Made by a program: the position numbers and the translations under genes. Below, piece after piece: positions 1 to 7,122 of a stretch of 12,899 nt of DNA. The stretch is from assembly GCA_009784995.1 (NCBI GenBank), contig WQXE01000050.1:1-12899 (forward strand). Direction: 5' to 3'. Numbering within the stretch: the first letter of the stretch is position 1; each line of letters opens with the position of its first letter. This DNA comes from Treponema sp. GTDB lineage: Bacteria > Spirochaetota > Spirochaetia > Treponematales > Breznakiellaceae. Below the pieces are notes generated by a model. The model saw only the letters and a program-made list of their open reading frames with translations. It ran no database searches and was not told the DNA's origin.

Positions 1-606
1 ATACAAATCGATAAAAACGGACAAAATTCTATAATTTTATACCCGGGTGGAAATGAAGAAATTACAGTGAATGAAATTCAAGAAACAATATCCGGATTTA
101 ATCCCGGTGATATAATTGTTTTACAAAATGAAATTATCCATCTTGATCTAATTATGGAAACCGCGAAAAAACAAGGAATGAGAATCTGCATTAACCCGTC
201 GCCATTTAACGAAAAAATCGCTACGCTTCCTTTAGACCTTGCCAACTGGATCTTTGTAAACGAAATTGAAGGAGCGGCTCTCGCGGGGTTTCCTCAAGAA
301 ACCGACCCGCAAACGGCATTAGATAAATTGACAGAACTTTATCCTGCAGCGGAAATCATCCTTACCGTGGGAAAAGACGGAGCTTTTTACGGCTTTGGAA
401 AAACCAGATTTAAAAGCGAAATTGTAAAAGTTCCTGTAGTAGACACAACCGCAGCAGGAGACACTTTTACAGGTTACTTCCTTACAGCAAGAGAAAAAAA
501 CATGTCTGTTCAGGATTCTCTAAAAATTGCATGTAAAGCTTCTTCGATTACAGTTTCTAAAAAAGGCGCGATGGAATCGATACCCTTTGCGGAAGAAGTG
601 TTTTGA
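1..606 (+). CDS. PfkB-family sugar kinase, ribokinase-like (5' truncated by window edge)
   Basis: The frame is open from base 1 and ends at TGA 604-606, giving the last 201 residues of a ribokinase/PfkB-type kinase. This family transfers the ATP gamma-phosphate to a sugar, for ribokinase the 5-hydroxyl of D-ribose, in the cytoplasm. The order of conserved motifs fits: NPSP, then the NE-x-E motif (FVNEIEGAAL), then TVGKDGAF, then the PfkB C-terminal signature DTTAAGDTF. In that signature the Asp of AAGD is the catalytic base and the Ala-Ala-Gly forms the anion hole. The end, SITVSKKGAMESIP, matches the usual ribokinase C-terminus. A GTG at 67 could be taken as a start, but coding continues upstream of it, so it is internal. 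Substrate cannot be fixed, because the N-terminal sugar-binding part lies outside the window and no transporter or regulator is visible. It converges on the next gene with 5 nt between the two stop codons. Confidence 0.88.
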   Translation: MQIDKNGQNSIILYPGGNEEITVNEIQETISGFNPGDIIVLQNEIIHLDLIMETAKKQGMRICINPSPFNEKIATLPLDLANWIFVNEIEGAALAGFPQETDPQTALDKLTELYPAAEIILTVGKDGAFYGFGKTRFKSEIVKVPVVDTTAAGDTFTGYFLTAREKNMSVQDSLKIACKASSITVSKKGAMESIPFAEEVF

Positions 607-611
607 CAATT

Positions 612-2309
612 TTAAATATCTTTTTTAACTCTTTCCAGTAGTTTTAACATCGGATCAATTTCTGCGCGTATTCGTTTTAAAAATGAAACATCGTTAATAT
701 TCGGCTTACGCCCGCCTGAATAATCAGGAAAATGTGCCCAAATATAATCACATTCTTCGATTAATTCTGTTAACCGCTGTTGATTCATTGCTTCATCACC
801 TGTAAGTAAATCCTTTAATTCTTTCAATAATTTTATTTCGATATTATAAAATTTAATTAATTCGGAATTTTTCACACGGAGGCACGGAGAAAACGGAGCA
901 CACGGAGTTAATTTCTTTAATTCTTCCTCCTCCGTGTCCTCTGCGCCTTGCGAACCTTTGGTTCGACGTCTCTGCGAGATAAAATTCGTATTATTTTTTA
1001 ATGTTAATATCGCTTCTTCCATCGAGAGGGTTTTAACTCCCAATGGCAACCCGCTTCCTTCTATATCAAATAAACGATTATCGCCGCTAAACTCCTGTTC
1101 AAATAAATCACGGTAACCGCGCATAACAGCATTTGTTTTAACAGGAAGACCGGATTTTGAAACTGCGGTTAATGAATGTTTTTCATAAGCTATTGTATTT
1201 AATATTCTTTTAAAACGTGTTTGTAAATTTAATTTGTTTTTATGGCCGGGTGTAGATTTCGCGTGATATTTGTCGTCAGTAAATGAAAAATCAAGCCCCG
1301 CGCAAATTATATTTCCATTTGTTAAACGTCTTGCCAGTTCAACAGCGGTAAGTCCTACTGAACCAAGCGGAGCGATATTAGAGGGAAAAAGATTTCTTTC
1401 TTTTAACCTGTCAAATATTTTTAATTTAGTCCAGGGTGTCATAAATAAATATTTATTTCCTGTTAGAAGCCGCGCTGATGCGGGCAGAGATGATATATCT
1501 ATCACCGTATCTACATTCCAGCCTTTGCAGCCGATAAAATCGCGCAGGTTCCAAAACTGGCTTTCAAGAATTACAGCCAAATCGGGTGTAATGTTTCGCT
1601 CTTTAAACGCATAAAGGCAAGTATCAACACAAATTATTTTAAACGGTCTTTTTTCCAGTGGCGGAAAATACCGGTTTAAAGTATCTAGAGTTTCGTCTAA
1701 CGAAGGTCCAGCGCCAAGGACTAGAACAGGATCGCTTCCAAAAGAAAGTTCTTCTATCGAATGTGAAAGAAAGTGTGAAAAAAAAGCAAGATTGCGTAAA
1801 GTATTACGGATATATAAACGCCCAAGTTTTGTAAGCGTTAACGCGTTACTCCAATCTGTAGCGATTTCACTTTGAATATAATTACAAAGAAAGTCGTATA
1901 CTTTTGGGAATAACTGCCAACCTCCTGTTAGTTTAATAATTTCTATACGCCGAAACGCCATCTGCCCCCAATTTTTACAAATAAAAGAATAAAGCGTCTC
2001 TCCATCACAAATATTTGTCAGGCGCAGCAGCTTATTGTTCAATAAAGATGTCTCGATATTTTTTAGCGATAATTCATATAATTCCGGATCAGCTTCAATA
2101 CATAAAACCGCGGAATTAGGAGCTTGTAATTCAATTTTAGATAAAAGATCTGAAAATCCGTATCCATAAAGAGGGCTAGGACATAAATAAAGTGTTCTGT
2201 CTTTTATCGCGATTGAGTTTACAATTTTTTTCGCGCGACCTGCGGGATCAACACCTGATAAAAGCGTGATCCCGTTTTTTATCAATCTGCCGTCAGGCTG
2301 CAGAGGCAT
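612..2309 (-). CDS. MptE-like (DUF115) protein with an in-frame repeat insertion
   Basis: 565 residues. The central part (about 190-440) looks like the MptE-like/DUF115 family: VLGAGPSLDETL (197-208), DTCLYAF (229-235), a GSVGLTAVELA stretch (316-326) and GLDFSF...YHAKSTPGH (338-356). The family takes its name from archaeal 6-hydroxymethylpterin diphosphokinase. Bacterial members include the Maf-type proteins linked to flagellin glycosylation, so the function here is open and cytoplasmic location is assumed. Residues about 443-482 are a low-complexity block (SQRRR...EDTEEEE...CLRVKNSE) encoded by a palindromic DNA repeat, with family-like sequence resuming afterwards. The ATG at 2309 lies 7 nt after the foldase stop with no clear Shine-Dalgarno, so translation probably depends on ribosomes arriving from that gene. 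No better in-frame start is visible. Confidence 0.8.
   Translation of the reverse strand: MPLQPDGRLIKNGITLLSGVDPAGRAKKIVNSIAIKDRTLYLCPSPLYGYGFSDLLSKIELQAPNSAVLCIEADPELYELSLKNIETSLLNNKLLRLTNICDGETLYSFICKNWGQMAFRRIEIIKLTGGWQLFPKVYDFLCNYIQSEIATDWSNALTLTKLGRLYIRNTLRNLAFFSHFLSHSIEELSFGSDPVLVLGAGPSLDETLDTLNRYFPPLEKRPFKIICVDTCLYAFKERNITPDLAVILESQFWNLRDFIGCKGWNVDTVIDISSLPASARLLTGNKYLFMTPWTKLKIFDRLKERNLFPSNIAPLGSVGLTAVELARRLTNGNIICAGLDFSFTDDKYHAKSTPGHKNKLNLQTRFKRILNTIAYEKHSLTAVSKSGLPVKTNAVMRGYRDLFEQEFSGDNRLFDIEGSGLPLGVKTLSMEEAILTLKNNTNFISQRRRTKGSQGAEDTEEEELKKLTPCAPFSPCLRVKNSELIKFYNIEIKLLKELKDLLTGDEAMNQQRLTELIEECDYIWAHFPDYSGGRKPNINDVSFLKRIRAEIDPMLKLLERVKKDI
863..989. repeat. Imperfect palindromic repeat inserted in-frame in the MptE-like gene
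   Basis: The + strand holds a dense set of CACGGAG / CTCCGTG / CTCTGCG words. ACACGGAG (900-907) can pair with CTCCGTGT (930-937) around a 22-nt AT-rich loop. The outer arms are CGGAATTTTTC (863-873) and an imperfect partner ending ATAAAATTCG (979-988). Words of this type recur in dispersed palindromic repeats that I recall from many bacterial genomes; that is memory, not a search. The block contributes about 40 residues to the host protein without a stop or frame change. The exact ends are approximate. Confidence 0.6.
951..965. repeat. Nested mini-hairpin CGAACC-TTT-GGTTCG
   Basis: This is a perfect 6-bp stem with a TTT loop (AAA on the gene strand), sitting inside the larger palindromic repeat between the words CTCTGCGCCT and CTCTGCGAGA. 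Those two words would be nearly adjacent without it. Removing about 21 nt (950-970) would join them and keep the reading frame. Its core, AACC-AAA-GGTT, recurs in the secY-rpmJ gap. Confidence 0.5.
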
Positions 2310-2316
2310 ACCATTA

Positions 2317-3846
2317 CTAATTAAAATAAACTTCCCAGAAGCGATCTTCTAATCTTGGTGAATTAATAAAATATTGCTGCATTAATTGTTCGCTGACATA
2401 ATTCAACCACCACGATGTATACATCGAAATAATATTATCAATAGATAGTTCATCTGCTTTTGTTTCTTCCATCGGATATAAAACCAATACATTATTGCCA
2501 TGTACCAGCCATTGGGAAGGCGTATTTACAGGAGTAGAAAAAGCGGTCTTCCAGAAATTTTCATTTCTTGCCAAAGCGCTTAAATCCTGTGATGTAAACC
2601 CTGTCATTGAAAAAGAATCCAAAGATGTAAATAGTTCAACACTTCCGTAATTTATCGAAAGCGGTCCAAAACTGTGTCTTTCCAAGTTACGTAAATACGC
2701 GGCATTAATAAAACCGGTTTCATTAACGTCAGAAATAAATTTTTCCGCCTGTTCTATAGCCCAATCTTCCATTCGACCTCTTTGAAAATTCCTTACATAA
2801 GTTCGAACTCTATCCTTTACAAAATCATCATTAAAATCAGCTTGAATATGTTCATGTTCGATTCGGAAAAAAGCCCATCCGTCAACTGTTGATACTACAT
2901 CACTTATTTCACCGCTTCGAAGTTTGAAAATATTTTCACGTTCTATCGGATTAGTGATTTCTCTTTCAAGTTCAAAAAAGAAACGCCTTCCCATATCACC
3001 GCCTCTTTCGGCATACATATCCTGCGAATGGTTCCTTGAAGCGTCTTCAAAAGTAATAGTTCCGTTAGTAACAGATTCAAGAACTCTTCTGGCGTCTCTT
3101 TCATTCGAACTTATGGTAATTCTTGACATGTGAATAGAATCAAAAAGTGATGAATTATTTTCCGCGAAGGAAAGATATTCACTTTCAGGAAAGCTATCGA
3201 CTCTAAAAGATACCATTTCGAAACTTCTTAAATTAGAAGCCATATTGGCGATAAAATCAGCTTCTCCTTCAGATTTTAAAAGCCCGGCATAATCACTGTA
3301 ATACATTAATTTTGTAAGCCTTTCAAATTCCTGCCGCCATAAAGCATTACGGGTAGATTCCGGCATTTGTCGATACAATATCGGAGAAAAACGTCCTTCT
3401 TCCTGAAACATAGGAAGTCTTGCTACTTCACGATCAACTTTATTATTTGGCACTTGATAATTCGATCTTTTCATCATGTCCATAATCGCGTAATGTGTTA
3501 TTGAATCTTCAAAAGCCTGACGCCAAATTCGAGCCATAAGCCAGGGATTATTATCTCTTTCCGGTCCTCTAACTCTTCTTTCCAAATCGTGGTATCTATC
3601 CGCGAGATAATTTCCATATACATAAGAAATTGGTTCTCCATTATAATAACCAAACGTAGAATCTCCTCTTCTTCCGTCAAGACCGCCGCCTGCAATAAAA
3701 TCACCGCCAACAAACGCGATAACAACAAGTACCAGAATAACAACAGAACCTATATAAAGACCGGGACTTTGTTTAAATTTCTTGGAAATCTCTTCTGTAG
3801 CGGAGATTTTTTCCTGAACCGGCGCTTTTTTATCTTTTTTTGCCAT
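2317..3846 (-). CDS. Membrane-anchored SurA/PpiC-type peptidyl-prolyl isomerase (foldase)
   Basis: 509 residues from the chosen start, MAKKDKK. A basic, charged N-terminus precedes one membrane segment (about 30-47, YIGSVVILVLVVIAFVGG), so the rest should lie in the periplasm, anchored like PpiD. A SurA-N-like helical region (about 70-200) is followed by a parvulin domain (about 239-332) with NHSQDMYAERGGDMG, LRSGEISDVVSTVDGWAFFRIEHEH, typical of PpiC proteins. A C-terminal segment of about 170 residues is not recognised. The role is probably folding or escort of outer-membrane and periplasmic proteins. A longer version starting at ATG 3873 was rejected: GAGGT lies 6 nt before ATG 3846, nothing resembling a ribosome site precedes 3873, and a plausible promoter would start transcription near 3871. 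It is first of a two-gene unit with the MptE-like gene. Confidence 0.85.
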   Translation of the reverse strand: MAKKDKKAPVQEKISATEEISKKFKQSPGLYIGSVVILVLVVIAFVGGDFIAGGGLDGRRGDSTFGYYNGEPISYVYGNYLADRYHDLERRVRGPERDNNPWLMARIWRQAFEDSITHYAIMDMMKRSNYQVPNNKVDREVARLPMFQEEGRFSPILYRQMPESTRNALWRQEFERLTKLMYYSDYAGLLKSEGEADFIANMASNLRSFEMVSFRVDSFPESEYLSFAENNSSLFDSIHMSRITISSNERDARRVLESVTNGTITFEDASRNHSQDMYAERGGDMGRRFFFELEREITNPIERENIFKLRSGEISDVVSTVDGWAFFRIEHEHIQADFNDDFVKDRVRTYVRNFQRGRMEDWAIEQAEKFISDVNETGFINAAYLRNLERHSFGPLSINYGSVELFTSLDSFSMTGFTSQDLSALARNENFWKTAFSTPVNTPSQWLVHGNNVLVLYPMEETKADELSIDNIISMYTSWWLNYVSEQLMQQYFINSPRLEDRFWEVYFN

Positions 3847-3877
3847 TTTATACCTCAAAAATTTAATAGACATGATT

Positions 3878-3906
3878 AAAATAGCATTTTTAGGTCTTTT
3901 TGTCTA
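3878..3906 (-). promoter_or_regulatory. Candidate sigma-70-type promoter for the foldase gene
   Basis: On the - strand, TAGACA (3906-3901) is followed after exactly 17 nt by TATTTT (3883-3878). This places transcription initiation near 3871, about 25 nt before the chosen ATG and just upstream of its GAGGT. Each hexamer matches four of six consensus bases, and the AT-rich context makes chance matches likely, so the call is tentative. Confidence 0.35.
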
Positions 3907-3916
3907 GATACGAGAA

Positions 3917-3940
3917 TTTTTTTTCATTTTTTTTCATTTT
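3917..3940. repeat. T8-CA-T8-CA-T4 tract in the divergent intergenic region
   Basis: Two uninterrupted runs of eight T (3917-3924 and 3927-3934) separated by CA, then CA and T4, form a 10-nt-period repeat. It lies upstream of the candidate foldase promoter on one side and about 50 nt before the lipoprotein start on the other. It may act as a bent A-tract or UP-like element. Homopolymers of this length are also prone to slippage. Confidence 0.7.
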
Positions 3941-3989
3941 CGGTCATGCAAAACAGCGTTTTTGACCCATATATAGGCGGAGGAAAAAT

Positions 3990-5000
3990 ATGAAAAACTA
4001 TTTTTTGTTGTTGGGAGTTTGTATCATTATTAGCTCCTGTTCAACTCCGGAAGCGGGATTACCCGTACGGATGATGGGAAGCAGTTCGCAGGCGCTGCTT
4101 TATCTAAATTGCAAAGCGGTTTCTGAGGAGAAAATTGAATTTTCTTTTTCAAGACCGGTGACTGTAAAAAGTATAGATTTTTACCCGAACATAACTGTCG
4201 AATCAATTGAAAACGGCAGTACTGTAAAAATCAATTTAAAGGAAAGTTTTGAGCCGGGGAAATTAATTACCGCGGATATTTTGGCGGAGGATGAAAAATC
4301 AAACACAATTAATGTTCTTGTAACTTTAAGAACAAGAAACAACCGCATGCCAAAACTTGAGATCAATGAAGTATGTACCGAATATTCCAATGCCGCCGCC
4401 GGAAGAAAAGCCGAATTTATAGAACTTAAAATGAAGTCATCTGGTAATTTAGGCGGAATGCGGCTGGTAATAATCGGAAATTCAAACGCTGCGAAAAAAA
4501 CTATTTTTGAGTTTTCACCTGTGGAAGTTAAAAATGGCGAATACGCGGTTCTTCACTTGCGCACTTACGATTCATACGCGAGCAAAGATGAATACGGCTC
4601 TAACCTCGCGGAATCCGGGGGAATTAATTCATCACTTACAGCGCGTGATTTTTGGATGCCGGGAACCACAAAACTTTTGCATAAAACAGCTTTTATTTAC
4701 ATTTTAGATCAGGATGATAATGTTTTAAACGCCATAATGCTTTGTGAAAAACCGGGCGACCCCTGGCCCAAAGATTATTTTGAAGAAGAGGCAAAGTTTT
4801 TATTTTCTAAAAAAGCATGGATATCAAAAGATGGACTAACCTGCCGTCCGTCCGACGCGATACCAAGCACGGGAACAACCAACACACGTACAATAAACCG
4901 TGATGAAACTGTATTAAATACAAACTCACCCGCAAACTGGTACATAACCGCGACAAGCTGCGCGACACCGGGAGTAGAAAATAACACTAAACGTTATTAA
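3990..5000 (+). CDS. Putative lipoprotein with an Ig-like region and a lamin-tail-like domain
   Basis: 336 residues. The N-terminus MKNYFLLLGVCIIISSC is a lipoprotein signal peptide with lipobox ISSC, making Cys17 the predicted lipidated residue after export. Residues about 35-115 read as a beta-rich, Ig-like segment (EEKIEFSFSRPVTVKSIDF, KESFEPGKLITADI). From about 121 the pattern PKLEINEVCTEYSN...KAEFIELK...GGMRLVI resembles the opening of a lamin-tail domain (normally INEV...FIEL.N...DLSGW). The end, SPANWYITATSCATPGVEN, resembles that fold's last strand motif; the usual N and W are missing or changed, so this is a tentative match. The location would be the inner or outer membrane, probably facing the periplasm or surface. 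GGAGG (3979-3983) lies 6 nt before the ATG. The stop overlaps the stop of convergent trxA. Exact function unknown. Confidence 0.75.
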   Translation: MKNYFLLLGVCIIISSCSTPEAGLPVRMMGSSSQALLYLNCKAVSEEKIEFSFSRPVTVKSIDFYPNITVESIENGSTVKINLKESFEPGKLITADILAEDEKSNTINVLVTLRTRNNRMPKLEINEVCTEYSNAAAGRKAEFIELKMKSSGNLGGMRLVIIGNSNAAKKTIFEFSPVEVKNGEYAVLHLRTYDSYASKDEYGSNLAESGGINSSLTARDFWMPGTTKLLHKTAFIYILDQDDNVLNAIMLCEKPGDPWPKDYFEEEAKFLFSKKAWISKDGLTCRPSDAIPSTGTTNTRTINRDETVLNTNSPANWYITATSCATPGVENNTKRY

Positions 5001-5317
5001 ATTAAGTTTTTGAAAAGGGATTCTATATCGTGTTTTGGGGCGGCTCCGTTTTTCTGAGCCGCCATTGTACCGTCTTTAAAAACAATTAATGTTGGAATGG
5101 ATGTGATCCCGTATTGTTGAGCTAGATCACCTTCATCATCAATATTAATTTTACCTACTTTTAAACGACCAGAATTTTCTATGGCGATTTGATCGATAAC
5201 AGGGCTAAGCATTTTACAAGGTCCGCACCAGGGAGCCCAAAAATCTATTAAAACGGGTATATCCGATTTTATAACTTCGGAATCAAAATTATCACAAGTT
5301 ATTGTAATACTGCTCAT
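4997..5317 (-). CDS. trxA: Thioredoxin
   Basis: 106 residues, the usual thioredoxin length. The active site FWAPWCGPCKM places the redox pair at Cys31 and Cys34, and the cis-proline motif SIPT is at 73-76 (Pro75). The conserved FKDG follows. It reduces disulfides of cytoplasmic proteins and is itself recharged by thioredoxin reductase, which is not in the window. Its ATG overlaps the TGA of the upstream zinc-ribbon gene by 4 nt (ATGA), so the two are translationally coupled. It is the last gene of the ribosomal series and its stop overlaps that of the convergent lipoprotein gene. No convincing terminator follows. An extra cysteine at position 8 is present. Confidence 0.95.
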   Translation of the reverse strand: MSSITITCDNFDSEVIKSDIPVLIDFWAPWCGPCKMLSPVIDQIAIENSGRLKVGKINIDDEGDLAQQYGITSIPTLIVFKDGTMAAQKNGAAPKHDIESLFKNLI

Positions 5318-5619
5318 ACGGCTTCTGTTGATGTTTCCGCCGCTGCTTCTACCGGTGCTTCAACTTTTGGTTCAGGCGCGACGGCAGGCGCGGCGGCAGG
5401 TGCCGCTACAGCAGCTTCAACTACCGGAACTTCCACAACAGGAAGTTTTTTTGTACCATTTTTTATCGCGGCTCTGCATGTTTTGCATATTTTAAATTTT
5501 TGCCCGGCAGCTTCCTGCTCGTACAATACTTTTACATTTTTTCGTTTACAAACAGGACATTCGCCTCTTCCTCTCGCGAATAATTCCCGGATACTCTGCC
5601 CTCTATGTGGTTTAGACAT
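5314..5619 (-). CDS. Small zinc-ribbon protein with an Ala/Pro/Glu/Val-rich tail, function unknown
   Basis: 101 residues. A basic N-terminus (MSKPHRGQSIRELFARGRGE) leads into two CxxC knuckles, C21-P-V-C24 and C45-K-T-C48, spaced 20 residues apart, the layout of a four-cysteine zinc ribbon. From about residue 59 the protein becomes a low-complexity acidic tail rich in Val, Ala, Pro and Glu, likely disordered. I do not recognise a named family. Its ATG directly follows the rplQ TAA (TAAATG) with the ribosome site AAGGGG inside rplQ, and its TGA overlaps the trxA ATG. Position and a basic zinc-bearing head suggest a ribosome-, RNA- or polymerase-associated role, or a redox-sensitive zinc site served by thioredoxin; both are inference. 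Confidence 0.8.
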   Translation of the reverse strand: MSKPHRGQSIRELFARGRGECPVCKRKNVKVLYEQEAAGQKFKICKTCRAAIKNGTKKLPVVEVPVVEAAVAAPAAAPAVAPEPKVEAPVEAAAETSTEAV

Positions 5620-6069
5620 TTATTTCCCCTTGCCTTTTGTGCTTTTGGCTTCGCCTTTAACACCCTTCTTTTCTTCGCCTTTTTTCGCTTTCTTTTTATC
5701 TTCGGTATCGAGTTTATAATCTACAAGTTCTAAAATTACAATTTCCGCGGCGTCGCCTTTGCGTTCACCAAGTTTAATAATTCGCGTATAACCGCCGTTT
5801 CGATCCTTCATTCTTGGAGCGATATCTGTAAAAAGTTTCGCTACTACACCTTCGTCAAATAATCGGCTGGAAACAATTCTTCTGTTATGTACGGAATCTT
5901 CCTTTGCGCGCGTAATCATTTTTTCCGCTGTTCGGCGGACTTCAAGCGCTTTAGCTTTTGTAGTTTTAATTCTTTCCTGCCTGAACAGTGATGTAACCAT
6001 GTTACGTTTCAGCGCTTTACGGTGCGCTGACATCCTTTGCAGGGGGTTAAATCCTCTTCTATGCTTCAT
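5620..6069 (-). CDS. rplQ: 50S ribosomal protein L17
   Basis: 149 residues. The bacterial L17 core is clear: MKHRRGFNPLQRMSAHRKALKRNM, ERIKTTKAKALEVRRTAEKMIT, then GGYTRIIKLGERKGDAAEIVILELVDY. The protein binds 23S rRNA near the exit-tunnel side of the large subunit. After the core there is a lysine/glycine/glutamate-rich tail of about 30 residues, likely disordered. The start codon lies 11 nt inside the end of rpoA, and no strong ribosome site precedes it, so coupled translation is expected. It is followed directly by the zinc-ribbon gene. Confidence 0.97.
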   Translation of the reverse strand: MKHRRGFNPLQRMSAHRKALKRNMVTSLFRQERIKTTKAKALEVRRTAEKMITRAKEDSVHNRRIVSSRLFDEGVVAKLFTDIAPRMKDRNGGYTRIIKLGERKGDAAEIVILELVDYKLDTEDKKKAKKGEEKKGVKGEAKSTKGKGK

Positions 6070-7114
6070 CTTCTGTTTCCTTTACTTTAGTTTCAATACG
6101 CGCGTTTTTAAGAACATTTAAATCTGTAATACCAAGACTTAAATTCCATTCTTTAAGTTTTTCCTTGATTTCCTGTAACGACTTTTTTCCGAAATTACGC
6201 GTCCTCGCGATATCGTCTTCGGTTTTTCGAGTAAGCTCACCTATTGTTTTTATATTCGCGTTTTTTAAACAATTCGAAGATCTAACCGAAAGTTCAAGTT
6301 CTTCAACAGGTGTAGTTAATATTTTTTTTATGTGGTCGTTTTCATCATCAAAATCATCATCCAGACCAAGATTATTTTCGTCAAAATTAATAAAAACAGA
6401 AAAATGATCTTTCGCGATTTTCGCGGATTCCGCGAGAGCGTCTTCCGGTCGTACGGTTCCATCTGTCCAAATTTCAAGAACAAGTTTATCGTAATCGTTT
6501 CGCTGTCCTACACGGGTAGACTCAACATTAAACTTTACTTTTTTTACAGGTGTAAAAATAGCGTCAACAGGAATTGTATTTATAACTTCGATATAACGTT
6601 CGTTTACTTCTGAAGGCACATAACCTCGACCAAGATCGATTTGCACTTCAACCCGGATATTCGCGCCATCCATCAAAGACATAATATGCTGACCCGATGA
6701 AAGAATATCAACCTGTCCCATACGCGCGAAGTCATCACTTTTTATATCCTGTTTGCCTGACCATTCATAAAGCAAGACTTCCTGTTCACCATCCTGCGGC
6801 AGTTTAAGACGAATCTGTTTTAAATTGTTTATAACTTCAAGAGTATCTTCGACTATATTGGGAATTGTTTCAAATTCGCTGGAAACATTATGAACTGTTC
6901 CATTAGCATCGATAGATTCAATTTTTACAGCGGTAATAGCGTACCCTTGTATTGATGAAAGGAGAACCCTGCGTAAAGTATTTCCAACCGTTGTACCAAA
7001 GCCCGGTTCAAACGGTGATGCGATGAACTTGCCATAATTCTGACTAAGATCACCATGCTCGAATGTTATATTTTTAGGGCGTTTAAAACCTTGCATAAGA
7101 TTCTTACGTGCCAT
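6059..7114 (-). CDS. rpoA: DNA-directed RNA polymerase subunit alpha
   Basis: 351 residues. The N-terminal domain (to about 235) carries the dimerisation and assembly signature EPGFGTTVGNTLRRVLLSSIQGYAIT. After a linker with an acidic patch (LDDDFDDENDH), the C-terminal domain (about 268-330) has ELSVRSSNCLKNANIKTIGEL and RNFGKKSLQEIKEKL. Arg278 falls in the VRS-NCL motif corresponding to the DNA-binding Arg265 of E. coli, so recognition of UP elements should be intact. TAGGAG lies 5 nt before ATG 7114. That ribosome site contains the stop codon of a tiny open frame in the unusual gap after rpsD. The 3' end overlaps rplQ by 11 nt. Confidence 0.98.
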   Translation of the reverse strand: MARKNLMQGFKRPKNITFEHGDLSQNYGKFIASPFEPGFGTTVGNTLRRVLLSSIQGYAITAVKIESIDANGTVHNVSSEFETIPNIVEDTLEVINNLKQIRLKLPQDGEQEVLLYEWSGKQDIKSDDFARMGQVDILSSGQHIMSLMDGANIRVEVQIDLGRGYVPSEVNERYIEVINTIPVDAIFTPVKKVKFNVESTRVGQRNDYDKLVLEIWTDGTVRPEDALAESAKIAKDHFSVFINFDENNLGLDDDFDDENDHIKKILTTPVEELELSVRSSNCLKNANIKTIGELTRKTEDDIARTRNFGKKSLQEIKEKLKEWNLSLGITDLNVLKNARIETKVKETEDEA

Positions 7115-7122
7115 GATAACTC

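Noticed and set aside
67..606. GTG at 67 as the start of a complete short kinase
   Set aside because: The same frame is open and family-like back to base 1, so the gene is cut by the window edge.
934..1614. Open frames on the + strand inside the MptE-like gene
   Set aside because: Shadow frames with no ribosome site and no recognisable protein; the - strand gene explains the region.
3847..3873. ATG 3873 as the start of the foldase
   Set aside because: No ribosome site precedes it, and the candidate promoter would begin transcription about there. GAGGT supports ATG 3846.
4980..4998. AATAAC / GTTATT stem as a terminator for trxA
   Set aside because: Only six weak A-T-rich pairs with a short T run; too common in AT-rich DNA to support.
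5039..5063. 8-bp inverted repeat (GGCGGCTC / GAGCCGCC) as a terminator or insertion
   Set aside because: It is inside trxA, which has normal length and sequence there, and no T-tract follows on either strand.
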